NCBI RefSeq assembly: GCF_032118995.1
Contig: NC_092659.1
Span: 10,333,177-10,397,176, forward strand
Direction: 5' to 3'
DNA: 64,000 nucleotides
DNA from: Asterias amurensis
Taxonomy: Eukaryota > Echinodermata > Asteroidea > Forcipulatida > Asteriidae
Below the pieces are notes generated by a model, which was given only the letters and a program-made list of their open reading frames with translations, made no database searches and had not been told where the DNA came from. Within the stretch, counting starts at the first letter, position 1. Each line of letters begins with the position of its first letter. A program made the position numbers and the translations under genes. Positions 22,125 through 33,800 of the stretch are shown piece after piece.

Positions 22125-22735
22125 GATGTAAACAGTCCCAAGATAAAAATTGTGTGGTTTTATTCGCCAAGCAAAGAGTCTCCTCTTCTTTGACCAAAAC
22201 TTAGAAACACGTAAGGCTCCAATGGTCATTTGCACTTGTAAATGCAAAAAGTTTGGTATTTTAGGCATTTCTACAAGGTACACAAATATGTCATAATGTT
22301 GAGGCCATATAAAAATATTTGCCCACCGAAAAAGTTTCATCAAACGCTATTTCAATTCACAATTCATGATGATCAAAATCATGTGACTGAATGTTTTGCT
22401 GAGCATTCTTGAAAAAAAATACCGAGGCTTAAAGAAGCCTGTGCCTTATATCATTTTCTAATATTTTTGGAGGTTTTTATTTTGTAACCCTCGTATCAAT
22501 ACTATTATTTATATTAAAATTTAAACATCAGCTTGTTGATTCAATTATCACTGTTTATTTATATGCTTTATTATAAATATTAAGAAAAAAAATAGAAAAA
22601 AAATAAATAGAAATCAGATTTTGAAGCCAGTAATTATTCACACTTTTTATATTTTTTTAATTTTTTTTAAATTTTTTGCAAGTTACCATGGTAATTTTAA
22701 AAATTTAATAAAACAATATTTTGAAAAAAATGAAG
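22125..22735. repeat. Segmental duplication, copy 2
   Basis: Partner of 16925-17480. Here the block is followed after about 20 bases by the partner of 20099-20290, so the 2.6 kb that separates them in copy 1 is absent. Confidence 0.8.
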
Positions 22736-22756
22736 GCAACTGCTGGCTATACAGTC

Positions 22757-22945
22757 ATACACATAGTCTCAAAGAACACTTGTAGTCACTGCAGATGTTT
22801 CTTCCATGTATGGCTTCACCGGGAAACCATACTTTCTCGTTTGCCGTGAAAACAGGAAAAACTCAAAACAAATGGGGCCAGTTGAAGTCATCCAAGATCG
22901 GTGTGTGGTGTGAACATTTCAATGTCCATCAAGTTTTAATACATG
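22757..22945. repeat. Duplicated block, copy 2
   Basis: Nearly identical to 20099-20290, starting at AGTCTCAAAGAACACTTG. Confidence 0.85.
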
Positions 22946-23077
22946 TTTGCATACTTTGTATTAACAAATGAAGATAATTAGGGCATCGGTTGATATATGG
23001 CATCATTATTTTTTTCCCAATTAAAAAAAAAAGGCATAATAGCGTGATAACTGGTAAGCAGAGGATATTGATTATCA

Positions 23078-23435
23078 GCCTTTTCACTTGGTGTATCTCA
23101 ACATATGCATAAAATAACAAACCTGTGAAAATTTGAGCTCAATTGGTCGTCGGAGTTGCTAGATAACTATGAAAGAAAAAAAAACACTCTTGTCACACGA
23201 AGTTGTGTGCTTTCAGTTGCTTGATTTTGAGACCTCAAATTCTAAACTTGAGGTCTCGAAATCAAATTCGTGGAAAATTACTTCTTTCTCGAAAACTATG
23301 TTACTTCAGAGGGAGCCGTTTTTCACAATGTTTTCTACTACCAACAGCACCCCATTACTCGTTACCAAGTCAGCAAGTGAGGTTTTATGCTAATAATTGT
23401 TTTGAGTAATTACCAATAGTGTCCACTGCCTTTAA
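23078..23435 (+). mobile_element. TTAA-type MITE copy
   Basis: Left end slightly truncated (starts at TTTTCACTTGGTGTATC); right end GTGTCCACTGCCTTTAA. Internal palindrome GAGACCTCAAATTCTAAACT with its reverse TGAGGTCTC. Confidence 0.8.
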
Positions 23436-24247
23436 GAGACCACACCCTTCCTTTATCCCTGAAAGGCAGGTATTTGATGAGTGCATCATAATGTCCTATC
23501 GTTCGTGCCGAGACATGGACAACTACCAAATGACTACAGAAAAAACTTTAAGGGTGACAGAGAGGGCTATGGAAAGGATTATGATGTAACTTACAATGAC
23601 AGGTCAATGAATCAAGAGTGCTGGATATTACATGTAGGCCTACTAAGACAACTCAATCAAAGAAATGGAGATGGGCAGGCCACCTAGCAAGGAGGCATGA
23701 CAACAGGTGGGCATGCAAACAACCAACTGGACTCCAAGAAACTGGACAAGAAAAGAGGGTGACAAAACAGAAGATGGAGAGATGAACTGAGCTGAACTGC
23801 ATAAACTGCTTGGCAACAGACAGCGCAGGATAGAGTGAGATGGAGAATTGGTGAAGAGGCTTTCCTGCTGCAATGGAGTAAAACAAGAGGACTACTGACT
23901 AGTGTAGAGTAGCACTCAGTGCTCCATCCCTGCACTCAGCAGGCCCGGTCCGTTTTTGCGCAAAGTTTGTCTACAAAGTCTCTGATTGAAAGTGCATTAG
24001 GAATAGAAGTATAGTGATGGTCTCGGCTTAGTTTTAACTTCATCCATTTCAAAAAAGTTCAGAACATGGAATGAACCATATAATAACTATGAAAAAGAAA
24101 TGTGCTTGACCCTAAGTTAGAAAATTGTACTTGTTTACTTCTAACTGTAAGTTCATGTTGAATGAAGTTTGCAAATTTTCTAAAACTTTAAATTTAAGAA
24201 ACTGAATGTTTATAATTCTAAGACAGTGTAATGTTTTTATTTTGCAG
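23436..24247. other. Non-coding flank upstream of first TfR-like coding exon
   Basis: Unique-looking AT-rich sequence ending in a splice acceptor (ATTTTGCAG). The acceptor implies at least one upstream 5' UTR exon that I cannot locate. Confidence 0.5.
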
Positions 24248-24290
24248 GAATTTACCTTTGCCACTGAACAAGAAACTTGCACTGTTCATC

Positions 24291-24817
24291 ATGGCTAGTG
24301 GTGATTCAGCCATTGAGATTATAGAGCTCACCCCAGATCCACATCACAATGTTTCAGACAAAAACATCTCACAAGATGAACCAATGGAACAAGATGTGTT
24401 TCTTCCAAGTACTCCACAACCCAAATTCTCCAGAATACCTGCACATGCCCACTCTACCCCCAGACCTCCAGGAAGCTTAACCGACTCTGATGCTTACCTT
24501 AAAACCAATGTCTTCCCAGTAAACTGTGACACGACTGAAACACCAGATAGAAGACATCATGAGGGAATGAACTCTCAGACACAGTCTAAGCCTGTGGTGT
24601 CTACTTGCCGCAAGCAATACCTATTCTGTCTAGCGTTGATAGCCATATCAATCCTAGTTGGATTTCTGGCAGGTTACTTCATACGTGAAAAGGTTTTTGA
24701 GAGAGAGATGGTGACCAGTTCTAATGACCAGAAAACATCTTCTGCAGACAAAATGAAACAGTACCATCAGCAAGCTCTGGGAAATATGTCGGATGATGGA
24801 ATTGCCGCTTATGGAAG
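24291..24817 (+). CDS. TfR-like coding exon 1
   Basis: Cytosolic tail, membrane anchor and start of the stalk. The exon opens at 24248 after ATTTTGCAG and the frame stays open from there; the ATG at 24291 has good context. Donor GTACAT leaves AG of a split serine. Confidence 0.88.
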
Positions 24818-27800
24818 GTACATGTTTACATTACACATTAAAGGAACACGCTGCCTTGGATCGGACGAGTTGGCAGTACAAAAAAGCATTTGTAACCGTT
24901 TTTTATAAAATGCATGGTTGAAAAGATGTTTTAAAAGTAGAATACAATGATCCACTCAAATTTGCCACAAAATTGCGTGGATTTCCTTTTGCTTTGCGAA
25001 CTAACACGGTCGGTCATTTATGGGAGTGTCAAAAATTTGACTCCCATAAATGCCCGACTGTGTTAGTCGACGAGGTAAAAGGAAAACCACGCAATTTCAA
25101 CCAATAAATTTTATAGCAAACGATTACAAACGCTTTTCAAAGACCGGTCCAAGGCAACATGTTCCTGTAAACATTTATTCATAATTTTAAATGTGCTTGA
25201 AATAACAGTAAGAGATCCATACAATTTTCTTCTTGTATTTCTGGTGGTGTTTTTCTTCCTCTTTGTACTTCTTTCTTGATTTAGTTTTCTTCTTTTCTTT
25301 CTTTTCCAACAGTTCTACAGATGATTTTGAATCCAAATTTTTTGGGGCCTTAAAATGTGAACTAATGTAATATTATTCTTTAACCATTGATCATAAATGA
25401 GGCACAAACAATAATTAATAAATACCTCAGACAGTTTCGCTATTCCTATTGGTGGATAGCGCGTCATGTGGGTGTGTATAAACCTTTGTTTTGACCAGCA
25501 AAAAGTGTTGAAACATGGGCGTGACACGGGAGCTTGCACCTGTTCTTATAAGACAGTTTCTTCATTCCTATTGGTCGAGAGCAACGGCTGAAACAGTTGT
25601 GCCACATCCTGCGATACGCGCGACGTGCACAGCATTCCCTTATAAGGAGTTGTTTTCCCGAGGGCGGCGGAGGGCTTTCCCATTTCATAGCTGGAGAGGT
25701 GTTGTGTTGAAAGAAATCATTGAACAATTATAATGTTTGCATTTATTTTACTTTTTGACCAAAAAGTGTTGATGTTTTTTTACCGAAAAGGTATTTATGA
25801 ATGGGAACCAAAGTGTGTTGAATCGGTTTTCAACTAGTGGTTTAAACCCGCCGAGGCCTGGTTCTTAATAATTTACCTCGACTTCGTCTCGGTAAAATTA
25901 TCAAGAGCCAGGCCTCGTTGGGTTTAAACCACTAGTTGAAAACCTCTTCACCACACATTGGTTCCTTTATTAAAGGTACTGGACACTATTGGTAATTACT
26001 CAAAATAATTATTATCATAAAACCTTTCTTGATGACGAGTAATGGAGAGAGGTTGATAGTATAAAACATTGTGAGAAACAGCTCCCTCTGAAATAACGTA
26101 GTTTTCGAGAAAGAAGTAATTTTCCACGAATTTGATTTTTGAGACCTCAGATTCAGAATTTGAGGTCTCGAAATCAAGCATCTGAAAGTGAAAGCACACA
26201 ACTTCGTGTGACCATGGTTGCGACAAGGGTGTTTTTTCCTTTCATTATTATCTCGCAACTTCGACGACAGATTGAGCTAATATTTTCACAGGTTTGTTAT
26301 CCCATGCATATGTTGAGATACACCAAGTGTGAAGACTAGTCTTTGACAATTACCAATAGTGTCCAGTGGAGAGAACGTGAGAAACAATTCCCTCTAAAGT
26401 AACGCAGTTTTCGAGAAAGAAGTCACTTTCAATTATAATGTTTGCATTTATTTTACTTTTTGACCAAAAAGTGTTGATGTTTTTTTACCAAAAAGGTATT
26501 TATGAATGGGAATCAAAGTGTGTTGAATTGGTTTTCAACTAGTGGTTTAAACCCGCCGAGGCCTGGTTCTTGATAATTTATCTTGATTTCGTCTCGGTAA
26601 ATTTATCAAGAACCAGGCCTCGTTGGGATTAAACCACTAATTGAAAACCTCTTCACCACACATTGATTCCCTTATTTATGCCTCATTTCAAAACCTGAAA
26701 ACTATAGTGTTTATGATGACACAAATGCTAAATCTAAGTGCTAGGTTTTTTAAAGTGTTGGTTTGTGGTTGTGTTAAATTCTGCTGCTTAATTTTGCTGC
26801 TTAATTTTGCAACAAGCTTCTTCAAAAAAGACTCTGTGATAATCTAAACATCGATCATAGCAGGATGCAATAAAAGGAAATCACAAATAGGAAAAGGATG
26901 TCTGTCTCTGATTAATAAGTGAAAAACAACTTTTGCTTTTAATATCGCATGGATAGTAAATGTAGGACTACATCATGTAACCCTCGTGTTTTCTCAGATC
27001 TAATAAATGTACGGTTCAAGACTTTTATGGAAGGGAAATGTACATTATAAATCACACACTATTAGTTTAAAGAGTTTAAAGTATGACATACTTCCTGATG
27101 GGGAAAAAGTGGGAGAAAAAAGTGCACAGTTTCTAGGCAATCTAACTTAGTCATGTCTTGGCAATAACTCAAACATGTATGTAATGATCATTTTAAAGAG
27201 AAGAACTGGGCCCAATTTCATGGCTCTGCTTACCGTAAAAACAGAATTGGCGCTTACGGAAACAGGGAATTCTGTTCTTGAGGCAAGCAAATTTCACGGG
27301 TTAGCGGCAAATTTTGGCTTCTGTGAGTGCGTACTCCACTTTACTAGGCATTCTAGGCTTACATGGCTAGCTCAGAAATTAGGCGCTTGCATGTAAGTGG
27401 GGAATCGTGATCGTAAGCGCAGAATTTGGCGGTAAGCAGAGCCATGAAATTGGGCCCTTACTCTAGTTACAGACGATCATGAGCATGGAAGGGAGTGGAG
27501 TGTAGTCTTACATGTAGATGACTACCATTGAAGAAAAGTACTTTGAGGCAATGGGTTAGTCTTCATTTATTACAAGGTGACTTATCAACAATTGTACAGA
27601 GATGCTGGACCTTGCTCACAGGTAATTCAGAGCTGGTCTCTTGCACTACAAGCATTAAGGAAAGTCAAAGGAGAAGTTGAGACCCAGAGTGAAAGTTGGG
27701 GACTAATTGTTTTATACGATCTTCATAGTGGGGGAATTCTATTGATATTAGAATTGATGTCAGAAAGAAATAGTGTCTGATTGATGACATCAATTCCAAG

Positions 27801-30800
27801 AACAGGGTTTAAGATGAGTAATCAATCAACATGGTTAAATGGTCTGTTTTGGCAAACCTTGAGGTCATAGCCTAGGAATGTGGGTGGTGTGTTTACTAAG
27901 GAATGGGCCTTGAAATGACAGGGAACATGGGCATTCTGTCATGCCTGTTTTGGGGTTGGTGGTTGGGTGGAAAAATTAAGTTAACTAGTAAACAATCTTC
28001 CAACACAAGTGCTGATCAAATGACAGACTTATTTTGTTCAGAATCTCATATGAAAGTTAAAGTTTGAAACTTCTTTGATTTTTCCAGGTATTACTGAGTA
28101 CTGCGATAACTGTTTAAGTGGCTTTCCGTTACCCGCTGCCAAAACATAGGATTCGAACTGCCTCTAGCTACCGGGCAATCTTGGTAGTCTAGTTGGTAAG
28201 ACACTGCTCTAGAATTGCAAGGGTCGTGGGTTTGAATCCCACTCGAGTAATATGCCTGTGATATTTTTTTCACAGGAATCGGGAAAGTACTGAGTATACA
28301 GTGCTACACACATCGGTGTATATGGGTAAAAACCAAATTAAAACTCTTGTTCTAACAATGCGTGGACACCAAGACAATGGTGTGCAACAATGTGACTGTG
28401 AACCATCTCATACATGTATTCACTCGGATCAATGGCATGTTCTTTCTTAGAGGGACACATCGCCTTGGAACGGTCGAATTGGTTTATGAAAAGGGTTTGG
28501 AACCGTTTGTTATAAAATGTTAAAGATGTTTTAAAAGTAGAATATAAAGATCCACACACATACATTGCTTCAAAATTGGTGGTTTTCCTTTTAACTTGCG
28601 ATAAAGCTGTGTCTCAGATCAAGGCACAGTAGACAATATTTTGATTTATTTTACAGGAAATCTGTGCTGGGCGGCACAATGTCTGCTCAGGGTGCATACA
28701 ACTATGATATTAAGGGACATGAAGTTATTTCTAACCCAATGATGAAAAGTAAAGTTTGTAAAGGACCTTTAAATACGTTGTTGCATCCAGCCGCCATGTA
28801 AGAGGAAAAACGGGGACGAAATAATCAAAATTCACAGATTTGTACAAGCCAATGAACAAACTCCTTTTGACCTCTAGGTGAGGGTGCCCTACTGAAATGA
28901 CCTCATGTGCATTTATAAGGTCTATTGTCAAATAGTTTGATAATGAAATATTTCTCTCTGTTTGTCTCTCTCTTTGCAGTATTTTCAGTCAGCATAAGTG
29001 TGGGAGTACACCATGTAGTCAAAGTATGTCAGCTATGGTTGCACAACAGCTAAAACAAATGGGTTTCAGTAATGTAGATGTGTCATCATATGATGTACTC
29101 ACATCACAACCAGATATGTCTCAGATCAGCTCATTACGGACACTAGACACTGATGGACAACAACTTCACATGGAAGTCTTATATGGTAGCGATCAAGATA
29201 CAAAACAAGATAATGGAGAGATGCAAAAAGATGATCTAGTGAATGCTGGGGATGACAAGGCAAAACAAAGTGTTGTTACGGAATCAATGGATGCACAAAC
29301 TACTCTCATGTACATGCCCTTCTCTGCCTCTGGCACTGTTCAGGTAGGTGCAGCCTCGCTACCATGCGCAGCGGGCCGTATCGATACCTCTCATCACTAA
29401 CCCCTCAGCCTCACTACCATGTGCAGCGGGCCGTATCGATACCTCTCATCACTAACCCCTCAGCCTCACTACCATGCGCAGCGGGCCGTATCGATACCTC
29501 TCATCACTAACCCCTCAGCCTCACTACCATGTGCAGCGGGCCGTATCGATACCTCTCGTCACTAACCCCTCAGCCTCACTACCATGTGCAGCGGGCCGTA
29601 TCGATACCTCTCGTCACTAACCCCTCAGCCTCACTACCATGTGCAGCGGGCCGTGTCGATACCTCACAGCACTAACCCCTCAGCCTCACTACCAAGGGCA
29701 GCGGGCCGTATCGATACCTCTCATCACTAACCCCTCGGCCCCGCAACCATGCGCAGCGGGCCATATCGATACCTCTCATCACTAACCCCTCAGCCTCACT
29801 ACCATGCGCAGCGTGCCGTATCGATACCTCTCATCACTAACCCCTCAGCCTCACTACCATGCGCAGCGTGCCGTATCGATACCTCTCATCACTAACCCCT
29901 CAGCCTCACTACCATGTGCAGCGGGCCGTATCAATACCTCTCATCACTAACCCCTCAGCCTCACTACCATGTGCAGCGGGCAGTATCAATAACTCTCATC
30001 ACTTACCCCTCAGCCTCTCTACCATGGGCAGCGGGCCGTATCGATACCTCTCATCACTAACCCCTCAGCCTCACTACCATGCGCAGCGTGCCGTATCGAT
30101 ACCTCTCATCACTAACCCCTCAGCCTCACTACCATGTGCAGCGGGCCGTATCAATACCTCTCATCACTAACCCCTCAGCCTCACTACCATGTGCAGCGGG
30201 CAGTATCAATAACTCTCATCACTTACCCCTCAGCCTCTCTACCATGGGCAGCGGGCCGTATCGATACCTCTCATCACTAACCCCTCAGCCTCACTACCAT
30301 GCGCAGCGTGCCGATACCTCACAGCACTAACCCCTCAGCCTCACTACCATGGGCAGCGCGCCGTATCAATACCTCTCATCACTAACCCCTCAGCCTCTCT
30401 ACCATGGGCAGTGGGCCGTATCGATACCTCTCATCACTAACCCCTCGGCCCCGCTACCATGCGCAGCGTGCCATATCGATACCTCTCGTCACTAACCCCT
30501 CAGCCTCGCTACCATGTGCAGCGCGCCGTATCAATAACTCACTTCACTAACCCCTCAGCCTCACTACCATGGGCAGCGGGCCGTATCGATACCTCACATC
30601 ACTAACCCCTCAGCCTCTCTACCATGGGCAGTGGGCCGTATCGATACCTCTCATCACTAACCCCTCAGCCTCACTACCAAGGGCAGCGCGCCGTATCAAT
30701 ACCTCACATCACTAACCCCTCAGCCTCTCTACCATGGGCAGTGGGCCGTATCGATACCTCTCATCACTAACCCCTCAGCCTCTCTACCATGGGCAGCGGG

Positions 30801-33800
30801 CCGTATCGATACCTCACATCACTAACCCCTCAGCCTCTCTACCATGGGCAGTGGGCCGTATCGATACCTCTCATCACTAACCCCTCAGCCTCACTACCAA
30901 GGGCAGCGCGCCGTATCAATACCTCTCATCACTAACCCCTCAGCCTCTCTACCATGGGCAGCGCGCCGTATCAATACCTCTCATCACTAACCCCTCGGCC
31001 CCGCAACCATGCGCAGCGGGCCGTATCGATACCTCTCATCACTAACCCCTCAGCCTCACTACCATGGGCAGCGGGCCGTATCGATACCTCTCGTCACTAA
31101 CCCCTGGCAGGGATGTACTGACAAACAACACTGATTGGCTCATAAAATTGGTTTTGCATTTGATGTAAAGTGAAGGCGCGCGTAGTTTTAAGATATTTGC
31201 ATGTTGATCACGCCTGCATTTTTTATGTCATGAGCACGATTTTTTAAAAGAAAAAAAAAGACATACGTGCGCACGTAGAAAGGAGTGGTTACAGACGCTC
31301 ATTAAAGCACATTTTTATTAACAAATTCCAGGGATAATGATCTAGCAAGGCATGCTGGGAAACATGGCACAGCGAGATCGATCACCCCTGGTGTACCTCC
31401 ATTGAACAATTGACTACAGATGCCACATTGTATTGCTTTCCCTCTCTGACAACATGCAGTAATAGTCAGAAACGGGGTTGTACATGTACGCTAGACCAAT
31501 TTTAGTAGTTTTTTTGAAGTCCACCAAGGGCGAGCAGATAAACAATCTTGTTCATATTTAATTTGAAGACCATCATTGCTGAAGTGCAAGCTTTAGGTAT
31601 GATAATGCGAGGTTTCCAAGCTGTTCATGCTATGGGGCCATGCAATCAAGTTGAATTGCATTATCTCTTGCACAATATTTGTTTTTTGCCTAATCACTAA
31701 TGAAGTGAAGTAATCAAACATAGGATAAGAGAAAAATCAGTAGTCCTTATTGGGATTTGAACCCAAGACCCTGACACTCCAGGCAAATGCTCTACCAACT
31801 GAGCCATGAGGCACAGTTACGCATCCATGCAACACCAAGAGAAAATGTGGTTTTAAGGGAAAACCTGAGGGTAGTACTTCTATACTTCTACTTGGATACT
31901 CAGTAGGGGTTCATAAGACTGGACGTAAAGCCGAGGGACTGCTTGTCCATGAGCGGTGCAGGGTGCATTTGTACAGGTGCAAGTAAAAAAGACTCATTGC
32001 TGCTTATAGGTGAGCAGTCACCACTCCCCTGATTACCTCAACTGAAGGGGAGGTGATGATGTTGCCAGGGAGTGAGTTCCACCAGATGACGGTTCTTGGG
32101 AAACATTTGTTTGAGAATGACTGTATCCTACCAGGGATGATTGATATTTATTTGGGTGTTATGATCTGGTATTACATGGGATTGCTGGGTTGAGGTTTAG
32201 GTCTGGATTAACTGCAATAGTTTGGTTCTGGATTTTGTAGAGGAGGGTGAGGCTGGCTGCCTGGCGTCGCCTTTCTAAGGTGTCCCATTCCAAGGTTTTC
32301 AACATGGCCGACATGCTTTCAGTGCGGTGGTACAGCTGTAGAACGAACCTGGCAGCACGTCGTTGAGTGGCTTCAATTTTGGTTATGTCTTTCTGGGTGA
32401 ATGGATTCCAGACAGGGCTGCAATATTCCAGGTGGGGTCTAACGAGCGACAAATAAGCTTGCTGGCATATTTTGATGGAGCAGTTCCTAAGGTTGCGTCG
32501 AACAAGGCCTAACATTCTGTTGGCACGAGTTGTGATTTTGTTGATATGTTTCTGCCATGACATAATATTACTCAGTTGCCTAGAGTGTCAGGGTCTTGGG
32601 TTCAAATCCCCGACAGGACCATTTGATTTTTCTCTCATCCAATGTTTTTGATTATTTTATCTCTAGGACATTAGATAATCCTTATCATTAGCTGTGTCTC
32701 GGATCAATGCACAATAGTTTGATTTATTCTAGGGGAAATGTGTGCTGCACGGCACAATGTTTGCTCAGAGTGCTGGGCAAGGCCCCCTCAGCACTATCCA
32801 CCTTGACTACATCACTGGTCAAGATATGAATCTGTATTAAAGGTTACAATGTTTTGTTTTTGTTACAGGGTGAGCTGGTGTACACACACTACGCTACACA
32901 AGAAGACTTCCTGATACTATCTGAGAATAGAATCAATGTGACTGGGAAAATAGCCATTGCTAGACAGGGAACAATGATGGTCACTGAGCAGGTAAAGCAT
33001 GCTCATTGATGGGCAGTACATGTAACTGCAATAAAATGCATTATCTTCAAGTACACGCTAATCCTCCAATCAGATTTGCAGAATGGATTGGTGATATAAA
33101 CCAATATTGCACGGCTAATATCACTACCTGCGTCTTGTGTGTTCTGTGTTACGCACCAAGTTTGCTTGAAGATAAATATGTTATCATGCGCGCTTGTGGA
33201 AATACAGAAAATATAGCACGTCTGCGTCCCATATCCAACTTCTTGGACATGTGACGCAGAATATTTGTCCATATTCCACTCGCACTTGTGTGATAACTTA
33301 TATTATCTTCAAGCAAGCTTGAATCAAACCCATAGCAACAAGGAATATGATTTAAACTTGTATAAGTAAAGACCACCTTCTATAATCTGTGTATACATCA
33401 ATAATGTGATTGTTGTTATAAACCTACTTTGTATGTTATCAGGTGCGTAATATTGAAGAGCAAGGTATGAGTGGATTGATACTGTATACAGACCCTAGTG
33501 ATATGGCAACTATAATGACAAGAAGTACAGAAACACTTGTAGGAATGTCTGGTATGATGGGAGATCCACTAACACCAGGGTGTCCTGCTATGGGTAAGAC
33601 ATCACATTCATCTAGTCAAGTAGTGTCTTTAAACACACTGGACACTATTGGTAAATACTTAAAATAATTGTTAGCATAAAAACTTACTTGGTAACTAGCA
33701 ATGGAGAGCTGTTGATAGTATAAAACATTGTGAGAAACGGCTCCCTCTGAAGTGAAGTAGTTTTTGAGAAAGAAGTAATTTCTCAATGAAATATTTGATT

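Noticed and set aside
23643..23935. Three overlapping - strand open frames of about 80 codons
   Set aside because: Mutually overlapping in different frames, no conserved motif. The + strand text (GGAGATGGGCAGGCCACCTAG) resembles decayed LINE coding sequence but is too short and broken to call.
28657..28750. Possible TfR-like exon after TTTTACAG (GAAATCTGTGCTGGGCGGC)
   Set aside because: A donor-compatible reading exists, but the leftover bases do not fit the next exon, whereas exon 1 joins 28980 exactly. The segment is also repeated at about 32690-32790, so it is an intronic repeat.
29859..30330. Open frames through the 55-bp array that look like a Pro/Ser repeat protein
   Set aside because: The unit is not a multiple of three, so the peptide changes frame each unit. 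The array is in an intron after a consensus donor.
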